A DNA stretch of 64,000 nt from Stappia indica (GTDB lineage Bacteria > Pseudomonadota > Alphaproteobacteria > Rhizobiales > Stappiaceae): the NCBI RefSeq assembly GCF_009789575.1, contig NZ_CP046908.1, forward strand, positions 3,377,001-3,441,000, read 5' to 3'. Of the stretch, positions 1 to 8,931 are shown piece by piece; position 1 is the stretch's first letter, and each line of letters begins with the position of its first letter. Both the position numbers and the translations under genes were made by a program. Below the pieces are notes generated by a model. It was not told the origin of the DNA. It searched no databases and was given only the letters and a program-made list of their open reading frames with translations.

Positions 1-41
1 CTCGCCATCAGGGCGAGCATGCGGCCATAAACCTTATTCAT
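1..41 (-). CDS. 5' end of an unidentified gene (partial, leaves window)
   Basis: A minus-strand ATG at 41 follows a strong ribosome-binding site (GGGAGGAAAC on the minus strand, about 5 bases away) and opens a frame of 13 residues, MNKVYGRMLALMA, to the window edge. The basic-then-hydrophobic start could be the beginning of a signal peptide, but too little is visible to say. It is divergent from the LysR gene at 330, the usual arrangement of a LysR regulator and its target, so it may be regulated by that protein. Function unknown. Confidence 0.55.
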   Translation of the reverse strand, partial: MNKVYGRMLALMA

Positions 42-248
42 CGTGTTTCCTCCCGTTTCAGGCTCGCGAGCATGCAGGCGCATCCACGGGGCCGGCGGGA
101 AGTCCTCGTCTTCCTGCCGCCTTGAGCGGAATGCCGTCCTGTGTCGCGAGAGGGTGCGCAGATGCTCCCGAAACTTGCGCTTTGGCTTGGGCGGGGAGCC
201 GCGGATGCGGCCCGTGCCGTTGCCCGACGAACGCTAGGCAGGTGCAAG

Positions 249-276
249 GCATGTGTAAAATAGATAATTGACATGC
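249..276. promoter_or_regulatory. inverted repeat in the divergent LysR intergenic region
   Basis: GCATGT (249-254) and ACATGC (271-276) are exact inverted arms separated by 16 AT-rich bases. A TTGACA at 268-273 on the plus strand overlaps the right arm and could be a -35 element for the LysR gene at 330. The site lies between the divergent gene at 41 and the regulator, where a LysR operator would be expected. The assignment is inference. Confidence 0.35.
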
Positions 277-329
277 AAACCATAATTAAAAGACATTTCA
301 GCCTGGCGGCGCGCGGGGGAGGAAAAACG

Positions 330-1259
330 ATGAAAATCCGGCAGCTCGAATATTTCATGCATGTGGTGAACACGCTGAACATCACCCATGCGGCGGAGCG
401 GGCGAACGTCTCGCAGCCCGCCCTCAGCCGCCAGGTGCAGCTGCTGGAGGAGGAGCTCGGCACGCGGCTGGTCGACCGCCGGCCGCGCGGCGTGGCGCTG
501 ACCCCTGCCGGCCAGCGGCTGGCCGATCATGTGCGCGCCCTGATGCAGAATGTCGAGCTGATCAAGGAGGACATCATCGCGGCCGAGACCATGCCGGCCG
601 GCTCCTTGCGCATTTCCTCCGCCTATTCCCTGCGCGGGCTGCTGATCGCCGACGTGGTGGCCGAGTTCCACCGTCTCTATCCCCAGGTCAATCTGGAAAT
701 CCACGAGGGCGTGTCGATCAATGTCCGAGAGGAGCTGGTCACCCGTCATGTCGACCTGGCGATCTATTCCGACCACGGTGCCTCGCGCGGGCTGAACCGC
801 CAGGCCCTGTGCTCCGAGGGGCTGGTGCTGCTCGCCTCGCCGGCGGCGGGCCTGCGCATGGATACGCCTGTTCCCAGCGCCTCGCTGGTCGGCCTCGACC
901 TGGTGCTGACACCCTCGCCCAACGGGTTGCGGCGGGTGGTGGAGGACCTGCTGCCGCCGTCCGCCACCTTGCGCAATCCGCCGGTGATCGTGGAGACCAA
1001 CTCGATCATCGTCGATCTGGTCTCGCGCGGCGGCCTGCATAGCATCCTGCCCTACAGCGCCTGCCACCAGGCCTATACGCGGGGCGAGATCTCCATCGCG
1101 CCGGTCGCCGGCGTCACCTGGCCCTGGGTCATCGCCACATCGCGCGACCGGCCGCGCACCGCCGCCATGCGGGTGTTCACCGAGCTGCTGCTCGGTCATG
1201 CCCGGCAGCTGGCGGCGGACGGCGTCTGGATTACCGCCGAGTTGCCGCCCGAGGACTGA
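330..1259 (+). CDS. LysR-family transcriptional regulator
   Basis: 309 residues, the usual LysR length. Residues 1-60 form the winged helix-turn-helix (KIRQLEYF...AAERANVSQPALSRQV...LGTRLVDR) and residues about 90-300 the periplasmic-binding-protein-like effector domain. I place the start at 330, not at the in-frame ATG at 273, because GGGGGAGGAAAAACG directly precedes it and the canonical MKIRQLEYF start follows. It is divergent from the gene at 1-41 and lies upstream, in the same direction, of the E1-E2-SDR-VOC operon. It could control either or both. The effector is unknown. Confidence 0.93.
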   Translation: MKIRQLEYFMHVVNTLNITHAAERANVSQPALSRQVQLLEEELGTRLVDRRPRGVALTPAGQRLADHVRALMQNVELIKEDIIAAETMPAGSLRISSAYSLRGLLIADVVAEFHRLYPQVNLEIHEGVSINVREELVTRHVDLAIYSDHGASRGLNRQALCSEGLVLLASPAAGLRMDTPVPSASLVGLDLVLTPSPNGLRRVVEDLLPPSATLRNPPVIVETNSIIVDLVSRGGLHSILPYSACHQAYTRGEISIAPVAGVTWPWVIATSRDRPRTAAMRVFTELLLGHARQLAADGVWITAELPPED

Positions 1260-1346
1260 ATGCGCGCCAGACGCGAGGATTCCTGAGGCCTGACCCCGCG
1301 TCCGCCGCCATTCGGCATAGATTAAACTGATCTTGAATTCACAGAC

Positions 1347-1361
1347 ATAACATCAGGTTAT
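1347..1361. promoter_or_regulatory. palindrome of LysR-box type (T-N11-A)
   Basis: ATAAC (1347-1351) and GTTAT (1357-1361) form a perfect 5-5-5 inverted repeat that contains T-N11-A (T1348 to A1360), the known LysR-family recognition pattern. It lies about 110 bases before the GTG start of the E1 gene, in the only AT-rich part of the LysR-E1 gap. I infer that it is the operator through which a LysR regulator, probably the one at 330-1259, controls the operon. Confidence 0.45.
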
Positions 1362-1471
1362 TCCAGACATATGCGCATTGATTTTGTCCTGTGCGCGCGA
1401 ACATGCTTGCTTTCCCCGGAAATGGCCGCATCCCGCGGGTGCCGGCCTGTTACTCCCGGGAGGAAACATCC

Positions 1472-3550
1472 GTGGCAAGAAACGCCCGTTCGGCTGCCGG
1501 CGGCAGCCTGACCCTGCCTGTCGGCAAGAACACGCCCAAGCGCCTCAACCGCAACGTCCCCGAGCCGACCCGCGACGACATGCTGGCGCTCGCCCGCACG
1601 ATGCTGCGGATCCGCCGCTTCGAGACGCGCACCGAGGAACTGTTCAAGGCCGGCGTCATCAAAGGCACGGCGCATTCCTCGGCCGGACAGGAGGCGATTG
1701 CCGCCGGTGCCTGCCTGCCGCTGCGCCGCAGCGACTTCATCACCACCCATCACCGCGGCCACGGCCACTGCATCGCCAAGGGCGCCGACATCGACGGCAT
1801 GATGGCGGAGCTGTGCGGCAAGCTCGGCGGCATCTGCGGCGGCATCGGCGGATCGATGCATGTCGCCGACGTGGAGCTGAACATCCTCGGCGCCAACGGC
1901 ATCGTCGGCGCCTCGATGGGGCTCGGCGTCGGTGCGGCGCTCGCCGCCAAGCAGCGCGGCTCGGACGATGCGGGCATCGCCTTCTTCGGCGACGGCGGCT
2001 CGAACGAGGGCATCTTCCACGAAGCGCTCAATCTGGCGGCCCTTTGGAAGCTGCCCATCGTCTTCTTCTGCGAGAACAATCTCTACGGCATGTCGACCCC
2101 GTTCGAGCAGGCGACGGCCGGCGGATCGGTGGCGGGGCGCGCCGCGGCCTACGGCATTCCCGGCGAACGGATCGACGGCAACGACCCGGTCGAGGTCTAT
2201 GCGGCCGTCTCCGAGGCGCTGGCCCGGGCGCGCGCCGGCGAGGGGCCGACGCTGATCGAGGGCCTGACCTATCGCCACGGCGACCACTCGGTGCGCGGCA
2301 ATCTGCTCGGCTACCGGACCGACGACGAGATCCGCAAGTGGTTGGACGAAGACCCGCTGACCCGGATCGCCCGGCGCCTCGCCGAGGACTGGGACGTCGA
2401 TGCGCAGGAATTCGCCGCGCTCGAGGCCGAGGCGTCCGAGGAGATCGAAACGGCGATCACAAAGGCCGAGACCCTGCCCGAGCCCGAACTGCCGATGCTG
2501 TTCGACAAGGTTCTGGCGCCGCGCCGCACCCCGCCGGCACCGCCCGCGCCGGGTTCGCGCGCGATCACCTATACCGAGGCGGTGCGCGAAGCGATCTCTC
2601 AGTCCATCGAGGGCGACGACACCGTGTTCCTGATGGGCGAGGACGTCGGCCCGGTCGGCGGCACCTTCGGCGTCACCCGCGGCCTGTTCGACAAGTTCGG
2701 CCCCGACCGCATCATGAACACGCCGATTTCGGAAGGCGTCATTTCGGGCGCGGCCGTCGGCGCGGCGCTGTCCGGCCGCCGGCCCATCGCCGAGATCCAG
2801 ATCTTCGACTTCGTCACCTTCATGATGGACCCCATCGTCAACCAGGCCGCCAAGCTGCGCTTCATGCTCGGCGGCAAGGCCTCGGTGCCGGTGGTGTTCC
2901 GCGGTCCCCAGGGCGGCGGCATCCGTCTTGCGGCCCAGCACTCGCAGTCGCTGGAAGCCTGGTTCGCCCATATTCCCGGCCTGACCGTGCTGGCGCCGTC
3001 CACGCCCTATGATGCCAAGGGCCTCCTGATGGCGGCGATCCGCGACGACAACCCGGTCGTCTTCCTGGAGCACAAGCTGCTTTATCTCGGCGGCGCGGCA
3101 CCGGTGCCGGAAGCGCCTTACGAGATCGAGATCGGCAAGGCCGACATCAAGCGCGAGGGCACGGACGTGACCGTGATCGCGACGCTGGCGATGGTCGAGC
3201 GCGCCCTGACGGCGGCCGAGACCCTGGCCCGCGAGGGCATCAGCGTCGAGGTCATCGACCCGCGCAGCCTGCGGCCGCTCGACATGGACTGCTTCGTTCG
3301 CTCGGTGAAGAAGACCAGCCGCTGCCTCGTCGTGCACGAGGCCTGGCGCACCGGCGGCCTCGGCGCGGAAATCGCCGCCCAGATCACCGAGGAGGCCTTC
3401 GACTGGCTCGACGCGCCGGTGGAGCGCATGGGCTCGGCCGAGGTGCCGATGCCCTATAACGACCGGCTCGAGCGCGAGGTGATGCCGAGCGCCGCCGGCA
3501 TCGCCGAAACGGTGCGCCGCATGTGCCACCGCGATCTGGCGGGGGCCTGA
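1472..3550 (+). CDS. 2-oxoacid dehydrogenase E1, fused alpha and beta subunits
   Basis: 692 residues: an E1-alpha part (about 20-330) joined through a short linker to an E1-beta transketolase-like part (about 363-690). The thiamine diphosphate motif GDGGSNEG starts near residue 173, followed by ENN. It decarboxylates a 2-oxo acid, or cleaves acetoin, and passes the acyl group to the lipoyl E2 encoded 3 bases downstream. The start is the GTG at 1472, which has GGGAGGAAAC ahead of it; an in-frame ATG at 1391 would add 27 residues with no ribosome-binding site. Most bacterial E1 enzymes of this type are two polypeptides, so the fusion is notable though known. Substrate is uncertain; acetoin or a branched or short 2-oxo acid are candidates. 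Confidence 0.88.
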   Translation: MARNARSAAGGSLTLPVGKNTPKRLNRNVPEPTRDDMLALARTMLRIRRFETRTEELFKAGVIKGTAHSSAGQEAIAAGACLPLRRSDFITTHHRGHGHCIAKGADIDGMMAELCGKLGGICGGIGGSMHVADVELNILGANGIVGASMGLGVGAALAAKQRGSDDAGIAFFGDGGSNEGIFHEALNLAALWKLPIVFFCENNLYGMSTPFEQATAGGSVAGRAAAYGIPGERIDGNDPVEVYAAVSEALARARAGEGPTLIEGLTYRHGDHSVRGNLLGYRTDDEIRKWLDEDPLTRIARRLAEDWDVDAQEFAALEAEASEEIETAITKAETLPEPELPMLFDKVLAPRRTPPAPPAPGSRAITYTEAVREAISQSIEGDDTVFLMGEDVGPVGGTFGVTRGLFDKFGPDRIMNTPISEGVISGAAVGAALSGRRPIAEIQIFDFVTFMMDPIVNQAAKLRFMLGGKASVPVVFRGPQGGGIRLAAQHSQSLEAWFAHIPGLTVLAPSTPYDAKGLLMAAIRDDNPVVFLEHKLLYLGGAAPVPEAPYEIEIGKADIKREGTDVTVIATLAMVERALTAAETLAREGISVEVIDPRSLRPLDMDCFVRSVKKTSRCLVVHEAWRTGGLGAEIAAQITEEAFDWLDAPVERMGSAEVPMPYNDRLEREVMPSAAGIAETVRRMCHRDLAGA

Positions 3551-3553
3551 GCC

Positions 3554-4825
3554 ATGAGCGTCAACATCCTGATGCCGGCCATCTCGCCGTCGATGACGTC
3601 GGGCAAGCTGGTGCGCTGGCATGTCGAACCCGGCACCCGGGTGCGGCAGGGCGATATTCTCGCCGAGCTGGAGACCGACAAGGCGGCGATGGACATCGAG
3701 GCCCCGGCCGACGGCGTGCTGGAGACGATCCTGGTGCCGGGCGGCACCGCCGACGTGCCGGTCGAGACCCCGATCGGGATCCTGGCGAGCGGCGCGGCCG
3801 AGCCGGCAGTCGAACCAGCCTCTGCGCCCGCGCCCGTTGCTGCCCCTGCGCCTGCAGCCGGTGCGGAGCCCGTTCCCGCTCCGGCACCGGTCGCGGTTTC
3901 CGCACCGGCCGTCGATCCGGACGCGCCGCCCCGGCGGATCTCTCCGCTGGCGCGCCGTCTGGCGCGCGAGATGGGCGTGGAGACGGAGGGTCTGCGCGGC
4001 ACCGGCCCGAAGGGCAGGATCCTCGCCGCCGACATCCGCGAGGCGGCCGAGCGGCCGGCCCCTGCACCGGCATCGCCTCCTGCTCCTGCACCTGTCTCGC
4101 CTGCTGCCGCACCCGCGCCGCAGGCAGCCCCGGCCGGCGAAGTGGAGCCGCACACGGCGATGCGCCGGACCATCGCCCAGCGGCTGGTCGAGGCCAAACA
4201 GACCGTCCCGCACTTCTATCTGGAGGTCCGCTGCGAGGCCGATGCCCTGCTGGCGCTGAGGAAGGACCTCAATGCTGCGCTGGCGGCCTCCGGTTCGGAC
4301 GCGAAGCTGACGGTCAACGACCTGGTGATGAAGGCCTATGCGCTCGCCATCGCCCGCACGCCCGATGCCATGGTGACCTGGAGCGAGGCGGGCCTGGTGC
4401 GTCATCGCAGCGTCGACATCGGCCTTGCCGTGGCGCTCGAGGGGGGGCTGATCACGCCGATCCTGCGCGATGCGGCGCGGCTGTCGCCGGGCGCCCTGTC
4501 GCAGGCCGCGCGCGATGCCATCGCCCGCGCCCGCGCCGGCCGGCTGATGCCGGAGGAGTATTCCGGCGGCCTTGCCGGCCTCTCCAACCTCGGCATGTAC
4601 GGCGTCAGCGCCTTCTCGGCGATCATCAACCCGCCGCAGAGCATGAACCTTGCGGTCGGCACCACCGAGACCGAGCTGGCGCTGCGCGGCGGCCAGGCGG
4701 TCGAGGTGCAGCGCTTGCGGTTGACCCTGTCGGTCGACCACCGGGCCATCGACGGGGCGGTGGGCGCGCAGCTCTTGCGGCAGCTCAAGACCCTGATCGA
4801 AACGCCGCTGCTGCTGGCCTCGTGA
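3554..4825 (+). CDS. dihydrolipoamide acyltransferase (E2)
   Basis: 423 residues. The N-terminal lipoyl domain (1-78) carries the lipoylation motif ETDKAAMD. An Ala-Pro-rich flexible linker follows, then the peripheral-subunit-binding domain (about 132-170, ISPLARRLAREMGV...GTGPKGRI), a second Ala-Pro linker, and the catalytic acyltransferase domain ending with DHRAIDG near residue 395, the family's HxxxD active-site motif. It accepts the acyl group from E1 and transfers it to CoA. It is 3 bases from the E1 stop and 1 base from the next start, so the genes are surely cotranscribed. There is no E3 (dihydrolipoamide dehydrogenase) here, so E3 must be shared from elsewhere. Confidence 0.93.
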   Translation: MSVNILMPAISPSMTSGKLVRWHVEPGTRVRQGDILAELETDKAAMDIEAPADGVLETILVPGGTADVPVETPIGILASGAAEPAVEPASAPAPVAAPAPAAGAEPVPAPAPVAVSAPAVDPDAPPRRISPLARRLAREMGVETEGLRGTGPKGRILAADIREAAERPAPAPASPPAPAPVSPAAAPAPQAAPAGEVEPHTAMRRTIAQRLVEAKQTVPHFYLEVRCEADALLALRKDLNAALAASGSDAKLTVNDLVMKAYALAIARTPDAMVTWSEAGLVRHRSVDIGLAVALEGGLITPILRDAARLSPGALSQAARDAIARARAGRLMPEEYSGGLAGLSNLGMYGVSAFSAIINPPQSMNLAVGTTETELALRGGQAVEVQRLRLTLSVDHRAIDGAVGAQLLRQLKTLIETPLLLAS

Positions 4826-4826
4826 G

Positions 4827-5603
4827 ATGGCCATGCTGGAGGAGCTGTTCGACCTTGCCGGCCGCGTCGCGCTGATCACCGGCGGGGCGCGCGGCATCGG
4901 GCTGGAAAGCGCCCGGCTGCTCGCCGAGGCGGGCGCCGCGGTGGCGCTCGTCGACCGGGACGGGGAGGCGCTGGGCGAAGCCGTCGCCGATCTTCAGGCA
5001 GGCGGCGCCAGCTGCCTTGCCGTTGCCGCCGACATTGCCGAGCCGGGGCGGCTTTCGGCCGTCGTCGAGGAGATTGCGGACTGGGCCGGCGCGCCGGATA
5101 TCCTGGTCAACAACGCCGCCCTGGTGCAGCGCGTGCCGGCGACCGAGCTGACGCCCGACCTGTGGCGCCAGGCGATGGCGGTCAACCTGGATGCGGCGTT
5201 CGAGCTGAGCCGCCTCGTCCAGCCCGGCATGGTGGCGAAGGGGGGAGGGGCCATCGTCAACATCGCCTCGATCATGGCGCTGTCGGGCGGGGGCTTCTAT
5301 CCCATCGCCTCCTATCACGCGTCCAAGGGGGCGATGGTCAACCTGACGCGCGGGCTGGCGATGGAGTGGGGGCCGCTCGGCATCCGCGTCAATGCGGTCG
5401 CGCCGACGTGGATCCGCACCGACTTCAACCGCGCGTTCCTCGACCAGCCGGGTGTTTCCGAACCGCTGCTCGCGTCCATGCCGCTCGGCCGTTTCGCCGC
5501 CCTGCGTGACGCGGCCGCAGCCGTGCTCTATCTGTGCGCCCCGGCGGCGGCCATGGTCACCGGCCATGTGCTGCCCGTCGACGGCGGCTATCTCGCTCAC
5601 TGA
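4827..5603 (+). CDS. short-chain dehydrogenase/reductase
   Basis: 258 residues with a full classical SDR signature: the NAD(P) glycine motif TGGARGIG (about 18-25), NNAA (about 94-97), a catalytic Ser in the IASIMALSG segment, and YHASK, where the Tyr and Lys are catalytic. It starts 1 base after the E2 stop, so it is coupled to the dehydrogenase operon. It probably makes or removes the hydroxy or oxo form of the operon's substrate, for example oxidising an alcohol to the 2-oxo compound that E1 uses. This role is inferred from context only. Confidence 0.9.
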   Translation: MAMLEELFDLAGRVALITGGARGIGLESARLLAEAGAAVALVDRDGEALGEAVADLQAGGASCLAVAADIAEPGRLSAVVEEIADWAGAPDILVNNAALVQRVPATELTPDLWRQAMAVNLDAAFELSRLVQPGMVAKGGGAIVNIASIMALSGGGFYPIASYHASKGAMVNLTRGLAMEWGPLGIRVNAVAPTWIRTDFNRAFLDQPGVSEPLLASMPLGRFAALRDAAAAVLYLCAPAAAMVTGHVLPVDGGYLAH

Positions 5604-5622
5604 CGACACCACGGGAGGCTTC

Positions 5623-6060
5623 ATGTCCGTCACGCAAAACCACACCGGCATCACGGTGGCCGATCTCGACCGCTCCGAGGCGATGTTCCGCGATCTCTTC
5701 GGCTTCGAGACGATCTCGCGCGCGCCGCGCGACCCAGGCACCATCTCGCGGGTGATCGGCGTCGACGGCTGCGAGGTCGAGATCGCCTATATGCGCAACG
5801 GCACCGCGACGGTGGAGCTGCTGTGCTACGCAGCGCCGAAGGAGCGCGGCGACTTCCGCCCGCGGCCCTGCGACCTCGGCTCCCTTCATCTCGGTTTCGA
5901 TGTCGACGACATGGACGAGATGCTGAAGCGCTGCGCCGAGTGGTCGCTGGATCTGCTCGGCGACGTGGTGGTGGTCAGCGCCGGCCCGAACAAGGGCAAG
6001 CGCATCGCCTATCTGCGCAATCCCGGAGACGGTGTCGTGCTGGAACTGATCGAGCGGTAA
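5623..6060 (+). CDS. VOC-family (glyoxalase/dioxygenase fold) protein
   Basis: 145 residues with one vicinal-oxygen-chelate domain. It begins NHTGITVADLDRSEAMF, where His7 is in the usual metal-ligand position, and has the paired beta-alpha-beta-beta-beta layout ending NPGDGVVLELIE with a C-terminal Glu ligand. The start at 5623 has GGGAGG about 7 bases upstream. It closes the E1-E2-SDR operon and is followed by a strong terminator. Members include lactoylglutathione lyases, methylmalonyl-CoA epimerases and ring-cleavage dioxygenases; the short length fits an epimerase or lyase. Substrate unknown. Confidence 0.85.
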   Translation: MSVTQNHTGITVADLDRSEAMFRDLFGFETISRAPRDPGTISRVIGVDGCEVEIAYMRNGTATVELLCYAAPKERGDFRPRPCDLGSLHLGFDVDDMDEMLKRCAEWSLDLLGDVVVVSAGPNKGKRIAYLRNPGDGVVLELIER

Positions 6061-6123
6061 CGCCGCTGCCGTTTCCGGCCTGGATCGTGCTGCAGCCGGT
6101 GCCCGGCCGGCCGCAGGACGCAC

Positions 6124-6165
6124 GAACGCCCGCGAGGATCCTCCTCGCGGGCGTTCTGTGTTTTT
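6124..6165 (+). terminator. intrinsic terminator after the E1-E2-SDR-VOC operon
   Basis: A perfect 15-bp stem (6124-6138 with 6142-6156) with a 3-base loop is followed by TGTGTTTTT (to 6165). It lies between convergent genes, so it ends the plus-strand operon and may also serve the chemoreceptor gene. Confidence 0.88.
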
Positions 6166-6181
6166 GTTCCGGCGTGCCTGG

Positions 6182-7867
6182 TCAGGCGGCGCGGATGGTG
6201 CCGAGGAACTCGTTCATCGCTGCCTGCATCCGGGTGGAGCGGTCGTGCAGGTCGCCGATCGACTCGCGCATCTCGTTGCTGAGCGTGCCGGTCTGGTTCG
6301 CCTGCTCGCTGACCTCGACGATCGAGCCGCTGACGCTGCGCGTGCCCTGGGCCGCCTCGGCGACATTGCGGGCGATCTCGTTGGTGGCCGCGTTCTGCTG
6401 CTCCGTCGCGGCCGCCATCGCCGAGGTGCGCTGACGGATGGTCTGGACCATCTCGGCGACGGAACCGGTGGCGACGATGGAATCGTCCGCCGCGTGGCGC
6501 ATCTCGGAGATCTGCGCGTCGATCTCCTCGGTCGCCTTGGCGGTCTGCTCGGCGAGCGCCTTGACCTCGGAGGCGACGACCGCGAAACCGCGTCCCGCCT
6601 CGCCGGCACGAGCGGCCTCGATGGTGGCATTGAGCGCCAGCAGGTTGGTCTGCTCGGCGATGTCGGTGATCAGCTTCGTCACGTCGCCGATCCGCGCCAC
6701 CACCTGCTGCAGCTTGCTGACGGCCTGGTTGGAGCGCTCGACCTCGGTGGAGGCCTGGGTCACCACCTTGGAGGAGGCATGCACCTGCTCGTTGATCTCG
6801 GCGATGGAGGCGGACAGCTCCTCGGTGGCGCTGGCGACGGTGTTGACGTTCTCGGTCGCCTGCTGCGAGGCGGAGGAGACCGACAGCGCCTGGCGCGTCG
6901 TGCCCTCGGCGATGTCGGCCAGCGCACCGGCCGTGCCGTTCAGCGCCTCCAGCCCGCCGATCATCTCGCGGGTGATGGTCATCACCGTGTCCTCGAAGTT
7001 CGCCGCCACGCGCTCCATCTCGATGCGTCGGCGCTCGGCCGCGTCGAGGCGCGCCTGCTCGGTCTCCGCCTCCAGCTCGCGGGTGCGGATCAGGTTTGCG
7101 CGGAACACGCCGAGCGCATTGCCCATGCGGCCGATCTCGTCGGCGCGGTTGCCGAGGTCGATCTCCTCGTTCGTGTCGCCGTCGGCGAGCTTGCGCACCA
7201 CGTCGGCGAGCCTTGCGAGCGGCCGCGAGACGATGGCGAAGTTCAGGTAGCCGAGAATGGCGGCGAAGAGCGTGATGAGAACGCCGCTGCCGAGCGCGAT
7301 CATCTGGGCGGAGGCAAGCTCTGCCCGCTGCTGGGCCAGCAGCGCGTTTTCGCGTGCCTGCAAGGTGGCCTGAAGCTCGGTCACACCGTCGAACGTGGCA
7401 TTGAGCAGGCCGGCGCCGGTCGGCGTCAGCTCCATGGCGCGGGCGAGGTCGACCGTCTCCGGCACCCGCATCAGGCGGATCTGCTCGCCGGCGAAATCGG
7501 TGTGCCAGCCGTTCCAGGCAGAGCGGATCGTGTCGGCCTGGCCGGCCAGCGTGCCGTCGAGCAAGGCAAGGCTGGCTTTCAGTTCGTCGATCCGCCCGGA
7601 AATGGCCGTGGTCTGGCTCTCGACCTTGCCGACCCAGTCGCGGTTGCCGGTCAGCAGGAAGTTCTTGACCCACAGCGCCTGCTCGAGAACGGACTCGCGC
7701 AGTTCGTCGGCCTCGCGCGAGATCGCCGTCACCCGCTCGGCCTGGGTGACCGCGTCGGCGGCGGAAATGGTCTTGGACCAGGTAATGGCGCCGCCGACGG
7801 CGCCGATCAGCGCCAGACACGAGAAGGCGATTGCGCCCTTGGTGGAAACCGAAAGCTTGGCGAACAT
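6182..7867 (-). CDS. methyl-accepting chemotaxis protein
   Basis: 561 residues. A first membrane helix (about 10-30) is followed by a periplasmic four-helix-type sensor region (31-190), a second helix (about 190-213), a HAMP domain (215-267, with [18 protein letters not shown]) and a long coiled-coil signalling domain. The signalling tip, with [15 protein letters not shown] near residue 420, contacts CheA and CheW. There is no C-terminal pentapeptide for CheR/CheB binding. The start at 7867 has GGGACGG ahead of it. It lies 16 bases after a periplasmic Cache-like gene with which it is probably cotranscribed, so the two may act as a receptor and an accessory sensor. Confidence 0.95.
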   Translation of the reverse strand: MFAKLSVSTKGAIAFSCLALIGAVGGAITWSKTISAADAVTQAERVTAISREADELRESVLEQALWVKNFLLTGNRDWVGKVESQTTAISGRIDELKASLALLDGTLAGQADTIRSAWNGWHTDFAGEQIRLMRVPETVDLARAMELTPTGAGLLNATFDGVTELQATLQARENALLAQQRAELASAQMIALGSGVLITLFAAILGYLNFAIVSRPLARLADVVRKLADGDTNEEIDLGNRADEIGRMGNALGVFRANLIRTRELEAETEQARLDAAERRRIEMERVAANFEDTVMTITREMIGGLEALNGTAGALADIAEGTTRQALSVSSASQQATENVNTVASATEELSASIAEINEQVHASSKVVTQASTEVERSNQAVSKLQQVVARIGDVTKLITDIAEQTNLLALNATIEAARAGEAGRGFAVVASEVKALAEQTAKATEEIDAQISEMRHAADDSIVATGSVAEMVQTIRQRTSAMAAATEQQNAATNEIARNVAEAAQGTRSVSGSIVEVSEQANQTGTLSNEMRESIGDLHDRSTRMQAAMNEFLGTIRAA

Positions 7868-7883
7868 GATATCCGTCCCGGAC

Positions 7884-8489
7884 TTAGCTGGCGGGAGCTG
7901 CGCGGCGCGCGAGCTCGGTAAGGTTGATCTCGACGGTCGCGGCCCCGATCGGCTTGGCGGTGTCGTCGGCGATCGTCAGGTTGAGCTGGGCGATCCAGAT
8001 CCGGCGGTCGCCGTCCCACTCCGGCTCGTCGAGGAAGACGGCATTGGCGCCGTTGGGGAAGGTCTTCTGGAACTTCGCCTCGTCGCCCTGCCAGTAGTCG
8101 CCGGTGATCGAGCTCTGGCCGACATTGAGGCCGTGCGCATCCATCACGAAGATCTCGGTGTAGAGCCCCAGCGTCTTGGCCTGGACCCGCAGCAGGTAGA
8201 TGGAGAGCGGCGCGGACAGCGTGGCCGAGATCAGCGGCTTGTCGTTGCTCTCGCGCTCCGCGACCCATTGCTGGTCCAGCGCGTCGATCTCCGCCTGGCC
8301 GAGGTCGCCGCGCAGTTCGTTCTGCGCGTTGATCGAGAGCTGCACGATCGGATTGGCAAGCCATTCCCGGGTCTGGGCGATGAAGGCATCGTCGACGAGC
8401 GCCTTGATATCGGGTGCCGGTGGCTCGGCGGCCGCCTGTCCGCTCAAGGCGAGGGACGACAACAAGAAAATTCCCGCAAGGCGTCGCAT
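7884..8489 (-). CDS. secreted Cache (PDC)-like sensor domain protein
   Basis: 201 residues. A clear signal peptide ([21 protein letters not shown]) precedes a single soluble domain. The [16 protein letters not shown] segment followed by [11 protein letters not shown] is typical of extracytoplasmic PDC/Cache sensor folds. There is no second membrane segment or output domain. Start 8489 has GGAGCT upstream. The gene precedes the chemoreceptor by 16 bases, so it probably supplies ligand recognition to that receptor. The ligand is unknown. The Cache assignment rests on motif likeness, not on alignment. Confidence 0.75.
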   Translation of the reverse strand: MRRLAGIFLLSSLALSGQAAAEPPAPDIKALVDDAFIAQTREWLANPIVQLSINAQNELRGDLGQAEIDALDQQWVAERESNDKPLISATLSAPLSIYLLRVQAKTLGLYTEIFVMDAHGLNVGQSSITGDYWQGDEAKFQKTFPNGANAVFLDEPEWDGDRRIWIAQLNLTIADDTAKPIGAATVEINLTELARRAAPAS

Positions 8490-8641
8490 TCGAAAGCTCC
8501 TGTCCACAATAGGATCATGCAAGGCTTCCGCTCTGCGGGTTAAGGGAACCTTTAGGTGGATCATTATTATTTTTATATAAGTGAAACAATGGCTTGCTGG
8601 GTTGCTTCCGAGAGGTCTTGCACTTTCCAAGTTGCATTGAT

Positions 8642-8662
8642 TCGCAAGATCTGACCTTGCGA
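8642..8662. repeat. short inverted repeat upstream of the hsp20 promoter
   Basis: TCGCAAG (8642-8648) and CTTGCGA (8656-8662) are exact inverted arms with a 7-base spacer. They lie in the gap of about 440 bases (8490-8931) between the divergent sensor and hsp20 genes. Apart from this, the promoter and the hairpin listed separately, and an AT-rich tract at about 8560-8585, I see nothing in that gap. Confidence 0.35.
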
Positions 8663-8769
8663 CAGTTGCCAAGTCGTCCACAGGGCCGTGACTTGGCGGC
8701 AGGAGGCCCCGGCCTGCCGCTTCGTGCGCGGGGTCCCGATGGGCTGCGATCGGGTCGCCGAAGCGCTTT

Positions 8770-8798
8770 CTTGAACTCGCCGGCCGGTCTCGCCATAT
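8770..8798 (+). promoter_or_regulatory. heat-shock (RpoH-type) promoter of hsp20
   Basis: CTTGAA (8770-8775) and CGCCATAT (8791-8798) are separated by 15 bases. They match the known RpoH consensus CTTGAA / CCCCATNT at every defined position but one. It lies about 130 bases before the small heat-shock gene in the same direction, which supports the assignment and implies a 5' leader of about 125 bases. Confidence 0.65.
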
Positions 8799-8904
8799 AT
8801 GACGAGACGGAACCAGGTGTGTTCCGGCCGGATGCCGTCAGGGTCCGGCGTGTTGGACGTTTCGGTCGCGCCGGTCAGCCGGCGGACGGATCGTTTGGAA
8901 TTGG

Positions 8905-8922
8905 GCCGCTTTGAAAAAGGGC
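8905..8922 (+). promoter_or_regulatory. hairpin covering the hsp20 ribosome-binding site (possible RNA thermometer)
   Basis: GCC (8905-8907), a bulged G (8908) and CTTT (8909-8912) pair with AAAGGGC (8916-8922) across a GAA loop. The 3' arm holds the AAAGGG Shine-Dalgarno, about 10 bases before the ATG at 8932. Rhizobial small heat-shock genes are known to carry ROSE thermometers in which a helix with an unpaired or mismatched G masks the ribosome-binding site. The resemblance is my inference. Confidence 0.45.
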
Positions 8923-8931
8923 TTGAAGCAT

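Noticed and set aside
1358-4897. 1179-codon open frame on the minus strand opposite the dehydrogenase operon
   Set aside because: It is antisense to the E1, E2 and SDR genes, which have clear motifs; its protein is Arg/Gly/Ala/His-rich with no domain. High-GC shadow.
8594-8914. 106-codon frame upstream of hsp20
   Set aside because: It covers the RpoH-like promoter and leader, lacks a ribosome-binding site and has no recognisable domain.
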